Shown piece by piece: positions 52,417-61,480 of a DNA stretch of 64,000 nt. The notes below the pieces were generated by a model, which saw nothing but the letters and a program-made list of their open reading frames with translations, did no database searches and was not told the origin of the DNA. This DNA comes from Pseudomonadota bacterium (GTDB taxonomy: Bacteria > Myxococcota_A > Polyangia > Polyangiales > Polyangiaceae). The position numbers and the translations under genes are program-made. The DNA is taken from positions 19,312-83,311 of the forward strand of contig JAEXCN010000497.1 in assembly GCA_023402175.1 (NCBI GenBank), read 5' to 3'. Within the stretch, counting starts at the first letter, position 1. Each line of letters starts with the position of its first letter.

Positions 52417-53577
52417 ATGCCGCGCGTGCTCCGGAAAGCGAACGTCCCTGCCGCCCTCGTACTCGTCGTCTTCGGCGCCGTCACGGCAGGCGGTTGCAGC
52501 TCGAGATCGAGGGTCATCGGCGTCGAGACCGAGGAGGGCCCGGTCCCGGACCTCGGGACCGTCACCGAGGGGGGCGCGCCGGAGGCCTCCGCCGGCGCAT
52601 GTCCGTCGAGCACGTGCCCGCCCGGTCGCATCACGTGTCCGGGCACGTCGTTCCCGTGCGGCGTCGATCTCATGTCCGACGACGACAACTGCGGTGCTTG
52701 CGGCGTCCGCTGTCGTCAGGATCCCGCCTTCTACGACCAGAACCACGGCGTTGCGCGCTGCGTGCAGGGCACCTGCCGCATGGTCTGCGAAACGACCCAC
52801 GCCGACTGCAACGGCCTCGCCGACGACGGCTGCGAGGTCGACCTCGTGGGCCAGCTTGCCGACAAGAACAACTGCGGCGCGTGCGGAAACGTCTGCAAGC
52901 ACTTCTGCGCTTTCGGCTTCTGCGATTGCGGAACCGGGGAGCTCTGCGATGACGGGCAGTGCCACTTCACCGATTCGGACAACTTGAACTGCGGCGGATG
53001 CGGGATCGTCTGCCCCGACGAGCGCCCGTACGCGCCCGAGCTGCACATGCTGCGGACCTGCAAGGCCGGCGTCTGCAGTCAGCCGTCGTGCATGGACGGA
53101 TGGGTCGACTGCAACGGCGACTTCCCCGACGAAAAAGGTAACGGCTGCGAGACGGATACCCAAAACGACGTCAACAACTGCGGTGCGTGTGGCCACGCCT
53201 GCAAGGCCGGCGAGCAATGCATCGAAGGCGAGTGCCGGTGCGCATGCGGCTCGGAGTGTTTCACGAGGACCGACTCCGACGTCGAAAACTGCGGGACCTG
53301 CGGCTTCGTTTGCCCCGGAGACTTCGGAGGGATTCGACGTTACTGGAAGCTCGCGATCGATCCGGCGCACGGGAAACCCGTCTGCGAGCAGGGCGCGTGC
53401 GGCTACACGTGCTCCCCGAACTGGGCTGACTGCGACGGCGACATCTCGAACGGATGCGAGACGGAGATCCTGAGCGATCCGCTGAACTGCGGCGGATGCG
53501 GCATCCGTTGCAACGGCATCGAGGGTCAGCCGTGCGTCGACGGGCAGTGCCTCACGAAGGAGTGCGACGTCAAATGA
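52417..53577 (+). CDS. Cysteine-rich surface lipoprotein with six NCG-x-CG repeats
   Basis: A 386-residue lipoprotein (signal and lipobox AVTAGGC). The mature part has six repeats of about 50-60 residues, each with NCGACG or NCGGCG followed by xxC (DDDNCGACGVRC, DKNNCGACGNVC, DNLNCGGCGIVC, DVNNCGACGHAC, DVENCGTCGFVC, DPLNCGGCGIRC) and several further cysteines, e.g. HADCNGLADDGCEVD. This repeat is typical of secreted myxobacterial proteins and is presumably held by disulfides or calcium. First gene of a five-gene operon; its stop overlaps the next ATG. TACC-type -10 sequence lies about ten bases before the ATG. Confidence 0.85.
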   Translation: MPRVLRKANVPAALVLVVFGAVTAGGCSSRSRVIGVETEEGPVPDLGTVTEGGAPEASAGACPSSTCPPGRITCPGTSFPCGVDLMSDDDNCGACGVRCRQDPAFYDQNHGVARCVQGTCRMVCETTHADCNGLADDGCEVDLVGQLADKNNCGACGNVCKHFCAFGFCDCGTGELCDDGQCHFTDSDNLNCGGCGIVCPDERPYAPELHMLRTCKAGVCSQPSCMDGWVDCNGDFPDEKGNGCETDTQNDVNNCGACGHACKAGEQCIEGECRCACGSECFTRTDSDVENCGTCGFVCPGDFGGIRRYWKLAIDPAHGKPVCEQGACGYTCSPNWADCDGDISNGCETEILSDPLNCGGCGIRCNGIEGQPCVDGQCLTKECDVK

Positions 53578-54791
53578 GAGCCATTGCGAAGGTCAGCTCC
53601 CTGGTCGTCCTCGGCCTGCTCGGAGCTTCCGCCGCGCTCGCGTGCGCGACAGCCGACAACGAGGGCAGCACCGGCGAGCCGCCCCCGACGCCCCTGGATG
53701 CCGGGAACGAGGCCGAGGCCTCGAGCGCGGTCGAGCCGGATGCGTCCCCGGATGCCGGCCCATGCAGCAGCTCGGGTCTCTGCAAAGTCGATGTCCCCAT
53801 CGACGGCCAGATCAACGTGATGTCGATCTCGGGGTCGGGTAGAGCGGACGTGTGGGCCGTCGGTACGAACCGGAGCGTCCTCCACTATGACGGAACGACG
53901 TGGGTGAAGTCGGCCCCCATCTCGAGCGGAGGAACACCCTACACGCTCCGCTCCGTATACGTCGCGAGCGACAAGGACATCTGGGTGACCGACGGTCCCA
54001 TGCTCCGCCACACGACGGGGTGGAAGGGACCGAGCGCCACCGAGTGGACCTCGTTCGGGCCCGAGGGGGCAGATGACGGCGCGGTTCCGCTCGCACTCGG
54101 CGGCAAGGACGGTCGGGTCTTCATCGCGAGACAAGTCCCTGTCCGTGTCGACCATCCTCCGGTGAGGTTTCCACCACGCCTCCTGGTCTGCCGCGGTTGG
54201 GGTGACAAGGGGCCAGTCGATCCCGAGCTCGGGGTCCCGGGGACGACGCTCTTCAAGGTCGACGGCCTCATGTCCGTCTCGGCGTCGCGCGCGAACGAGG
54301 TCTGGGTGATCAACATGCCTCTGTCGGATCGCTCCGAAAGATCCCTGCCCTTCGACTTGAACAGCAACCGCGTCATGCGCGCCTCGTACGGAGCCGACCA
54401 GACGTGGCGAGACGAAGAGTTCGACACCCGCATGACGAGGAACCTGTTCGGCGTCTGGGCGAACGAAGACGTCGTCTGGCTCGCCGGTGAAGGCGGCGGC
54501 GTCCGTCGGATGACGCGCGAGCGCATGGACACGCGTGTGTTCGAGGTCGTCCCCAGCCCGGTCACCACCACGCTGCGAGCCGTCTTCGGGTTCAGCGCCG
54601 ATGACGTCTGGGCCGTCGGCGATGCTGCGACGGTCATTCACTGGGATGGCACGACGTGGACCAAGCTCACGACGCCGTTCGACTCCGAGAGCGTGAAGCC
54701 GAAGCTCTTGTCGATCTGGGGGAGTGGCCCGAAGGACGTCTGGATCGGAGGAAGAGGGACCATGCTGCACTTCGAAGGTGTTGCGCGATGA
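53574..54791 (+). CDS. Surface lipoprotein with beta-propeller-like repeats
   Basis: A 405-residue lipoprotein. Signal with lipobox ASAALAC (Cys 24), linker, then repeated blade units ending in W: RADVWAVGTNRSVLHYDGTT, KDIWVTDGPMLRHTTGW, DDVWAVGDAATVIHWDGTTW and KDVWIGGRGTMLHFEG. These resemble kelch/BNR-type propellers. Its ATG overlaps the stop of the previous gene (ATGA), and the next gene overlaps its stop, so the block is translated as a coupled unit. Similar in style to the following gene, suggesting duplication. Confidence 0.82.
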   Translation: MRAIAKVSSLVVLGLLGASAALACATADNEGSTGEPPPTPLDAGNEAEASSAVEPDASPDAGPCSSSGLCKVDVPIDGQINVMSISGSGRADVWAVGTNRSVLHYDGTTWVKSAPISSGGTPYTLRSVYVASDKDIWVTDGPMLRHTTGWKGPSATEWTSFGPEGADDGAVPLALGGKDGRVFIARQVPVRVDHPPVRFPPRLLVCRGWGDKGPVDPELGVPGTTLFKVDGLMSVSASRANEVWVINMPLSDRSERSLPFDLNSNRVMRASYGADQTWRDEEFDTRMTRNLFGVWANEDVVWLAGEGGGVRRMTRERMDTRVFEVVPSPVTTTLRAVFGFSADDVWAVGDAATVIHWDGTTWTKLTTPFDSESVKPKLLSIWGSGPKDVWIGGRGTMLHFEGVAR

Positions 54792-56065
54792 ATCTGGGAC
54801 GCGCGACGGCGTTCATGGTGCTCGCATCTCTGGTGACCCTCGGCCTCGCGTGCGCCGGGCAGGATCGCTCCATCGATCCGGAGCCTGGTCCCGATGCCTC
54901 GCAGGCGCTCGACGGCGGTGGTGGCCCCGACGCGGCGAACGACGCCCCTGACGATGACGATGACCCCGACGACGATGCCGGTCCCACGTCGAAGACGTGC
55001 AGCGACGACGGCTTCTGCTACGTCCAGGTGCCGATCAAGAAACCGCTCGTCGCGGTCTCCGCCTCGAGCGCCGGCGATGCGTGGATGCTTCCGCTGGACA
55101 GCAGAAAGCTCCTGCACTGGGACGGCACGTCGATGGCGGTGGCGTACACGCAGCCCGCGCCGTTCATGTTCAGAAGCATCTGGGCGCAGAACAAAGACAA
55201 CCTCTGGGCGCTCGGAGACGGCGCGAGCGGCCACGTCCACATCGTTCGATATTCGAGCGTCGGAGGAGCGCCCGCGGCCTTCCGCGAGCTCGAGACCGAC
55301 GTGCGGTCGGCGGAGCTCAAGATGGAGCTCTGGGGAACGCCGGCGGGCGACGCCCTCTGGATGGTGACGGACTTCGGGGTCTATCGCGTGCATGAAGAGG
55401 GCTCACGCGCGGTCGTCGAAGACGACGTCGGGCCTGTGCCCGACCCGAAAGACAGGTTCAACCTTTACATCTGGAACAGCGTCTGGGGCTTCGCCGCCGA
55501 CGACGTCTATCTCGCAGGAAAGATCTGCCACGACGAGCTCGGCTGGGGCTTCTGCGCCGGCGGCAGTGCCATGGGCGGCATCGCCCATTGGGACGGGACC
55601 TCGTGGACGGTCAGCCCAGTCGACGACTCCATCGAGGTCCTCACCGTCCGGGGCACCGCGCCTGGCGCGACGGACCAGCAGCTCTGGCTCACGTCCGCGA
55701 ACCCGACCGACTTCGTCTACGTCGTACGGACGGACCTCGTGCCCGTGACCTCGACGGGACTAGGGAAGCCGACGTTCTCGCACGCACTCGGATCCGCGCC
55801 GGAGTGCAGCGGGCGCATCGGGCAGGCGGTCTCGGCGACGACAGGGTGGTTCGCCGACCACGTCCTCGTCTGCCGCTGGAACGGCACGCAACTCGAACCC
55901 ATGCGCATGACGATCGGCGGTAGTCGCCTCATCGATTCCGTGGGCTCGATCTGGGCCAATGGCGACGAGACGTGGGTGGTCGGCACGTCACTGTCGCCCT
56001 GGGGTGTCCCGAACAGACCCTTTGCTGCGTGGCGCAAGGCAACTGCCAGGGGAGCGGATCAATGA
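54788..56065 (+). CDS. Surface lipoprotein with beta-propeller-like repeats (paralog)
   Basis: A 425-residue lipoprotein: lipobox TLGLAC, acidic linker (DAPDDDDDPDDDAGP) that could bind calcium, then blades such as AGDAWMLPLDSRKLLHWDGT, DNLWALGDGASGHVHIVRY, DDVYLAGKI, GGIAHWDGTSWTVSPV and GDETWVVGTSL. The domain order and blade motif match the previous gene, with which it shares an ATGA overlap at 54788-54791; it overlaps the next gene at 56062. The two probably arose by tandem duplication. Function is unknown; surface recognition or adhesion is plausible. Confidence 0.82.
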   Translation: MNLGRATAFMVLASLVTLGLACAGQDRSIDPEPGPDASQALDGGGGPDAANDAPDDDDDPDDDAGPTSKTCSDDGFCYVQVPIKKPLVAVSASSAGDAWMLPLDSRKLLHWDGTSMAVAYTQPAPFMFRSIWAQNKDNLWALGDGASGHVHIVRYSSVGGAPAAFRELETDVRSAELKMELWGTPAGDALWMVTDFGVYRVHEEGSRAVVEDDVGPVPDPKDRFNLYIWNSVWGFAADDVYLAGKICHDELGWGFCAGGSAMGGIAHWDGTSWTVSPVDDSIEVLTVRGTAPGATDQQLWLTSANPTDFVYVVRTDLVPVTSTGLGKPTFSHALGSAPECSGRIGQAVSATTGWFADHVLVCRWNGTQLEPMRMTIGGSRLIDSVGSIWANGDETWVVGTSLSPWGVPNRPFAAWRKATARGADQ

Positions 56066-57393
56066 AGCTCGTTCGTGTCGGTCTCGTTGGTCTCGTCGTC
56101 GTGGTCTCGCCCTGGCTCGTGAGCGCCTGCACCACGACCGTCGTCGACGCCGTTCCGCCCCCCACGAACGATGCGGGCCAGGAGGCGGACGTGATCGCGT
56201 CTCCACCCGTCGAGGACGGCGGCTCCCGCGACGTCGAGCAACCGCCGATGGCGCCTGCAACGCGCCCCGAGGTCAGTTGCACCGCGGACCCATGTTACGT
56301 GACCGTGAGCGGAAACGGCGGGGAGCATTTCTGCGGTCTGCTGAAGGACGGGACCGTACGTTGTTGGGGACGCGACATGCAGTGGTCGGGTGGCGGCGCG
56401 CTCGGTCGTGGGGCCCCCGTCACGTCGCTCGAAGGTGCAACCCCGAAGCCGGTGGTGGGCCTCGAGAAGGTCACGCAGATCAGCGTCGGCAAGAACCACG
56501 GCACCTGCGCGCGAACCTCCGGCGGTGACGTGTATTGCTGGGGCTACAACCAATACGGTCAGCTCGGTCAGGATCCCAGCCGGTATCCAGAGATCGCGAC
56601 TCCGATGCGCGTCGAGGGACTCCCTCCCGTGTCCTACGTCGCGCTCGGAGCCAGCACCGCGTGCGCGATCGCGACCGCCGACGGCGCGCTCCACTGCTGG
56701 GGCCTGCGCAACTCGCCGATCGGACAGACCGCGACGCCCGGCGATTCGCCGGCGTTCCCGCCGCAGGTCATGGGCACGATGCAGAAACCGATTCGCGAGC
56801 TCACGATGGCGACGTTCTCGTTGAACGGTAAACCGATGAACGACACGATCGTCGCGCTTCTCGAGCGCAATGTGATCGCGACCCTCGGAGAGCTCCCTCT
56901 TGGTGAGTCGTCACTCCCCACGGGCTCCACGGCGGTCGCCTTCGAGCGCCCCGGAGCGCTGAAGAGCGGCGCGTTCGCGTACGTCACGACGGACGGGTTC
57001 CTTTCGCAATGGGCGCCGCACCCCCGCGCGATCTACCTCCCGCAGGCCCAATCGGTCGTCGACGTCGCCATCTCCGCGCGTTACATGACCGACGGCAAAG
57101 CGCACATCGAACAGCAAGGCGCGGCCCTTCTCTCGTCGGGACGCCTCTTCCGCTGGGGCGCCAACACCTCGGGCGAGCTCGGACGTCACCCCGACGAGAT
57201 CGCCGAGGTCGAGTATCCCGTGGAGATGACGCACCTCGGGAAGCCGGTGGTGTCGTTCGCCACGACCTCGACCGCGAGCTGCGCTTCGCTGGTCGACGGG
57301 AAGATCGTCTGTTGGGGCTCCAACGACGACGGCGAGCTCGGACGCGGAATGCTCGACGAGGAGTACCACCCTGAGGCCGCGGTGATCGAATGA
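56062..57393 (+). CDS. RCC1-repeat surface lipoprotein
   Basis: A 443-residue lipoprotein (lipobox LVSAC). The mature chain has RCC1-type blades marked by CWG or RWG: GTVRCWGRD, GDVYCWGYNQYGQLGQDPS, GALHCWGLRN, GRLFRWGANTSGELGR and GKIVCWGSNDDGELGRG. Several blades end in tryptophan-glycine with C or R before it, as in bacterial RCC1-like secreted proteins. ATGA overlaps on both sides link it to its neighbours. No catalytic role is visible; a seven-bladed binding protein is likely. Confidence 0.87.
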   Translation: MKLVRVGLVGLVVVVSPWLVSACTTTVVDAVPPPTNDAGQEADVIASPPVEDGGSRDVEQPPMAPATRPEVSCTADPCYVTVSGNGGEHFCGLLKDGTVRCWGRDMQWSGGGALGRGAPVTSLEGATPKPVVGLEKVTQISVGKNHGTCARTSGGDVYCWGYNQYGQLGQDPSRYPEIATPMRVEGLPPVSYVALGASTACAIATADGALHCWGLRNSPIGQTATPGDSPAFPPQVMGTMQKPIRELTMATFSLNGKPMNDTIVALLERNVIATLGELPLGESSLPTGSTAVAFERPGALKSGAFAYVTTDGFLSQWAPHPRAIYLPQAQSVVDVAISARYMTDGKAHIEQQGAALLSSGRLFRWGANTSGELGRHPDEIAEVEYPVEMTHLGKPVVSFATTSTASCASLVDGKIVCWGSNDDGELGRGMLDEEYHPEAAVIE

Positions 57394-59162
57394 AGCGGCT
57401 CAGCTCGACAGCGTTCGTCTTCGGTGTCGTCTTCGCTTGCGGCGACGGACGCGATGGCTTCGACCCGAACGACCGTGCGTCCTTCGACGATATCGACGGA
57501 GGGGCTACGCCGTCGACGAGCTGCGAAGGCGCGGTACGATGCTCGCGCGATCTCCACGCGGTCGTCGACGCATGCGACGACACGCGCGTGATCACGGAGT
57601 GTGCTCCGGATCAAGGATGCGCGAACGGCACCTGCGTCCCCGCGTGCGCCGCCGCCGTGGGAGCGAACGGATCGACGGGATGCGAGTTCGTCGCGCTGCC
57701 GCCGCCGCACTTCTACTACACCGCCGGCTCGTGTTTCGCCGCGTTCGTCGCGAACACCTGGGGAGCTCCGGCGCGAATCGAGGGCGACTACGGAGGCGAG
57801 CCGATCGATGTGACCGGCGCGGTTCGAAAAGTGCGGACCGAAGGCGCGAACGTTTCATATGAAAGCTTCGATGGCGAGATCCAGCCCGGCGAGGTGGCCG
57901 TGGTCTTCCTCAGCCATCAGCCGGAGAGTGCCGGCGCCCTCCCCTGCCCGGTCGGTGTGACCCCGGCCGTCCGGTTCGACACTGCGCTGGCGGGAACGAG
58001 CCGCGGTCGGACGTTCCGCATCCGGACGACGGCCCCGGTGAGCGCGTACAGCATCTACCCGTTCGGCGGAGCGGAGGCCGCGGTCTCGTCGGCGACGCTG
58101 CTTCTTCCGCTCTCGTCGTGGAAGACCGACTACGTCGTCACCAATCCATGGAAATTTCAGGTCGGTCGCGACGACCTAGGCCAGGTAATCCACGAATACT
58201 TCCCGACCACCCAGATCGTCGCAGCCCAAGACGACACGACGGTGACCGTGATCGGCAGTGCGGCGATCGCCGCTGGCGTCGACGTCGAAGGTGCGGCGGC
58301 AGGCGCGCCGAAGACCTACCGCCTCCAGCGGGGTGAGCAGCTCCACTTCGCGCAGGACGCAGAGCTGACGGGAACTCGCATCGGCGCGGACAAGCCCATC
58401 GGAGTCTGGTCCGGCCACACGTGCATGAAGGTTCCGGCCGACTGCTGCTGCGACGCCGCGCAGATGGAGCTCTTCCCGCTCAAAGCCTGGGGTCGACACT
58501 ACGCCGTCGTCCCGTACATCTCGCGCGCATCCGACGAGATTCCGGAGCAGTACATGTACCGCATCACCGGCGCGGTCGAGGGCACGGTCCTCACGTACGA
58601 ACCAAGCCGGCCGAAGAACGCGCCCGTCACGGTGCGCGCGGGCGAGTCGGTCACGTTCGATTCCACGACGCCATTCGTCGTGAAGAGCCAGGACGCCGAC
58701 CATCCCTTCGCGGTCTTCGCCTACATGACCGGCTTCCAGTATGCGCAGGCGCAACTGCGTGACGGCGATCCCGAGTTCACGACCATCATCCCCACCGAGC
58801 AGTACCTCGGGCGCTACGTCTTCTTCGTCGACCCCAGCTATGCCAACTCGCAGCTCGTGGTCGTGCGATCGCGAGACGAGAAGAACGAGCTCCAACCCGT
58901 CGTCCTCGACTGCGCCGGCCCGCTCGAAGGGTGGACGCCCATCGGCGACTCCGGCCAGCACGAATACGTGCGCATCCGGATGACGAAAAATGGCGTTCCC
59001 CAGCCCATCGGCACCGGGACGTGCTCCGCCGGGCGTCACGAAATCGACAGCCGAGGCCAGTTCGCGGTGACCGTCTGGGGGACCAACCGCGCCTCGAGCT
59101 ACGCGTATCCGGGCGGCGCGGCGCTTCGGACGATCAACGACGTCGATAACATCGTGTGGTGA
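57390..59162 (+). CDS. IgGFc-binding-type surface protein
   Basis: A 590-residue secreted protein; the N-terminus has a lipoprotein signal (VFGVVFAC, Cys 17). After a Cys-rich stretch the main domain shows the motifs of the bacterial IgGFc-binding N-terminal family: FAAFVANTWGAPARIEGDYG, FRIRTTAPVSAYSIYPFGGA, SATLLLPLSSWKTDYVVTNPW, QIVAAQDDTTVTVIGSAAIA, IGVWSGHTCMKVPADCCCDAAQMELFP, and TGFQYAQAQLRDGDPEF. In myxobacteria such proteins are common surface adhesin-like components; binding of antibodies is not implied. It is the last gene of the overlapping operon; the next gene (59187) is 24 bp away. Confidence 0.85.
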   Translation: MKRLSSTAFVFGVVFACGDGRDGFDPNDRASFDDIDGGATPSTSCEGAVRCSRDLHAVVDACDDTRVITECAPDQGCANGTCVPACAAAVGANGSTGCEFVALPPPHFYYTAGSCFAAFVANTWGAPARIEGDYGGEPIDVTGAVRKVRTEGANVSYESFDGEIQPGEVAVVFLSHQPESAGALPCPVGVTPAVRFDTALAGTSRGRTFRIRTTAPVSAYSIYPFGGAEAAVSSATLLLPLSSWKTDYVVTNPWKFQVGRDDLGQVIHEYFPTTQIVAAQDDTTVTVIGSAAIAAGVDVEGAAAGAPKTYRLQRGEQLHFAQDAELTGTRIGADKPIGVWSGHTCMKVPADCCCDAAQMELFPLKAWGRHYAVVPYISRASDEIPEQYMYRITGAVEGTVLTYEPSRPKNAPVTVRAGESVTFDSTTPFVVKSQDADHPFAVFAYMTGFQYAQAQLRDGDPEFTTIIPTEQYLGRYVFFVDPSYANSQLVVVRSRDEKNELQPVVLDCAGPLEGWTPIGDSGQHEYVRIRMTKNGVPQPIGTGTCSAGRHEIDSRGQFAVTVWGTNRASSYAYPGGAALRTINDVDNIVW

Positions 59163-59186
59163 CGAGCGCAGCGGTAGTCTAGGCGC

Positions 59187-60371
59187 GTGATACGGCCTGC
59201 TCGGTGGCGGCCCGCGCTCCTAGCGTCTCTTGCGTTGGTGACGCTGCCGCCTCGCGCCGACGCCGCTTCTCCCGATCCTCGGCCGAGCGCCGAGCCCGAT
59301 GCAGGCTTCGAGGGACATGCCTCCCCAGATCCTCGGCCGAACGCCCGGCCCGATGCAGGCTCCGAGGGACGACGTCGAGCAACGATCACGCTCGAGTTGA
59401 AGGACGAAGCTCGATTCCGTCAGGTCCTCCGCGCCGCGATCGAGACGGCTTCGGTTGCGCTCGACGTCGAGGTCCTCTCGGCAAGGACCCCTGAGTCGAC
59501 GCCGGCCGCCGCCTTCCAGGTGACCGTCGACGAGGGAAACACCTGGTACGAAATCAACGTCGTCGACCTCGAGCGCGATCACATCTACACCCGACGGCTC
59601 GAGCGTGACGCGAGCAGCGGTGACGAAGTCGCGCACGAAGCGGCCGCGCACGTCGTGGCCTACGCGCTCGAGGCGCTCGGCCGCGGGCAGACGATCGGTA
59701 CGCCACGCAAACGGAGCTCTCCTGCTGCCGACGCGGCGGTGCCGCCCCCATCCGCCACCGCTGCTCGTGAGCCGGTCGCCGCCGTCGATCGTAGAGCGCA
59801 GGAGATGACGATGACGACGCCACCGCGGCCGCGCGTGGCATTCGGGATGCAATCGTCGATGACCGCACATGGCGCCAATGCTCCGGCCGTCTTCGGCGTT
59901 GGGGTGGTGGCGACTCTCCGATTGCCATTCCCACCAACGCGATCGGCGCTGGCGATCGCCGCGGCCGCCGAACAGCACCTGCCCACGGAAGTTCGCTCCT
60001 CGAACCTGAGCTCGCGCTTCCAGATCCAGAGTGCAAGACTCTTCGTCCGGTACGATGTCGAGGTCGCCCGCACGATCGGGCTCGGTCCCGCGGTCGGGCT
60101 CGGAGTCGATTGGATCGGCGTGACCACGCGCCCGCGCGCAGGTGGCCCTGCCCCTACGATCTCGTCGCAGGACGTCATCGGCGTCGCGGCGATGGCCTTC
60201 GGCGCGCGAGCTTCGATCGCGTCACACCTGCGCGTGCAGCTCGATCTAGGCATCGAGCTTCCATGGCAACGCGTGGAGTACGTCGTGCAGCGAGGCCCGG
60301 GGACCTTGACGTTCCTCGATCCCTGGCCGCTTCGCCCCTCGGCGAGCCTCGGCCTTCTCGCCGAGCTGTAA
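59187..60371 (+). CDS. Secreted outer-membrane-type protein (module 2)
   Basis: A 394-residue protein with a signal peptide (LLASLALVTLPPRADAA), then an 18-residue tandem duplication (SPDPRPSAEPDAGFEGHA twice), a small alpha/beta domain (FRQVLRAAIETASVALDVEV, then VTVDEGNTWYEINVVDLERDHI) and, after a Pro/Ala linker, amphipathic strands ending in SASLGLLAEL. Layout matches the protein at 18343-19293 of module 1. GTG 59187 has TAGTCT six bases upstream and no ribosome site. It follows the operon by 24 bp and is probably part of it. Outer-membrane function is inferred from strand pattern only. Confidence 0.78.
   Translation: MIRPARWRPALLASLALVTLPPRADAASPDPRPSAEPDAGFEGHASPDPRPNARPDAGSEGRRRATITLELKDEARFRQVLRAAIETASVALDVEVLSARTPESTPAAAFQVTVDEGNTWYEINVVDLERDHIYTRRLERDASSGDEVAHEAAAHVVAYALEALGRGQTIGTPRKRSSPAADAAVPPPSATAAREPVAAVDRRAQEMTMTTPPRPRVAFGMQSSMTAHGANAPAVFGVGVVATLRLPFPPTRSALAIAAAAEQHLPTEVRSSNLSSRFQIQSARLFVRYDVEVARTIGLGPAVGLGVDWIGVTTRPRAGGPAPTISSQDVIGVAAMAFGARASIASHLRVQLDLGIELPWQRVEYVVQRGPGTLTFLDPWPLRPSASLGLLAEL
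59271..59378 (+). repeat. 54-bp tandem duplication inside a coding sequence
   Basis: Two adjacent imperfect copies at 54-bp offset (GATCCTC at 59274 and 59328) encode the duplicated 18-residue segment. Confidence 0.85.
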
Positions 60372-60706
60372 GCCGTTCCCGAAGATTCAGGGCCTGACGG
60401 ATGAGCTCCGTGACGTGCTCGCGACATTCGACCGATCAACTCTCGCGGTTCGAGAGATTAGGTCCGCGCACCACCGGGCATCCGCCCAAAGAACGACCGT
60501 GCGCGGATGGGCTACGGCGTTCGCTCGAGGTCCGCGCCGCGAGGGAAGCTCACGTTCGAATGGCTTTTTTGCATGTCTGGTGACCGTCATCGACCAGCTC
60601 GAGCCATCGTTCGTGACCCACGACGGTCAGCCGCTCCCTTGGTGAGGACACGCGCCATCGCGAAGATCGCGGAGGCGCCTGCGCGCGGCGCACAGGAGGC
60701 ACATCG
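60372..60706. other. 335-bp gap before the foreign-looking lipoprotein
   Basis: No gene can be supported. A 76-codon open frame at 60415-60645 (starts LLATFDRSTLAVREI, ends THDGQPLPW) has peptide-like runs but no start site or recognisable family; it might be a gene remnant. A T6 run lies near 60562. The right end carries the AGGAGG ribosome site for the gene at 60707. Confidence 0.35.
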
Positions 60707-61372
60707 ATGAATTGGCACTTGGCGAAACGGTGGGGGGTGGCACTGGCGGTGACGTTGCTGGCAGCGTGCAGCGACGAAGGCGGCGACAGCAGCCCGGACG
60801 ACACCAGCAGAGGGGGTGATGAGCACCGCCCCGGGCTAGGCAAGTCGACGAAGGCGCCCGAAGGGAGGCCTTTCACGCTGCCCGCGGGGCTGACGCTGGA
60901 GACGCCCATCATGGGCTACGCGTCGGAGGATCCGGAGGACTGCGACGACATCTACGGCGAGCACGCGTACGGCCACGGGGCTCTGGTCCGGCTGTGCCTC
61001 ATCTTCAACAACACCACCGGGTCACCCATCAACGTGACGCTGCCGCCCGGACTCATCTTCGTTTCCAAGGATCTGAAGGTGCAGAACGGCATCCTCACGC
61101 AGCGCATCTCGTTCGAGGTCCCGGCCGGTACGCGGTTCTTCGCCCCCCTTTTCATGTACTGCGTCAACGGCCCCCGCCGTTCCACCGCGACCATCGACGA
61201 GTACAGTGTGGGGCCCATCACCGAGTACGAAGACTTCCAGGAGCTGTTCCGCCTGCTGGAGGGCAGGAGCATCTCCAGGGAGGAGGCCGGCGCCATCCAG
61301 GTGGCGGTGCACCACCTCGAGGAAGGCAAGGGGCTGAGCGCGTCGGACCGCGCGGCCATCAACGAGATGTGA
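60707..61372 (+). CDS. Small lipoprotein with codon use unlike its neighbours
   Basis: A 221-residue lipoprotein (lipobox LLAAC, Cys 21; Asp/Ser/Gly linker). The mature domain (about 55-221) has no family I know: GLTLETPIMGYASEDPEDCD, ALVRLCLIFNNTTGSPINVT, LPPGLIFVSKDLKVQNGILT, then EYEDFQELFRLLEGRSISRE, EEGKGLSASDRAAINEM. It prefers CTG and GTG over the CTC and GTC that dominate the rest of the window, and it has an unusually perfect AGGAGG nine bases before ATG 60707. Both point to recent arrival from another myxobacterial lineage. It lies about 110 bp from a tRNA-Gln gene. Confidence 0.85.
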   Translation: MNWHLAKRWGVALAVTLLAACSDEGGDSSPDDTSRGGDEHRPGLGKSTKAPEGRPFTLPAGLTLETPIMGYASEDPEDCDDIYGEHAYGHGALVRLCLIFNNTTGSPINVTLPPGLIFVSKDLKVQNGILTQRISFEVPAGTRFFAPLFMYCVNGPRRSTATIDEYSVGPITEYEDFQELFRLLEGRSISREEAGAIQVAVHHLEEGKGLSASDRAAINEM

Positions 61373-61480
61373 GCCTCCCGCGTTCGCGCCCAACGGGATG
61401 AACGGGAGGGCACCACGACTTGGTTTCTGGCGGTTGCATCGACGCGCCGAGACAACCTCAGAAACACCGAGCGAACAGGG

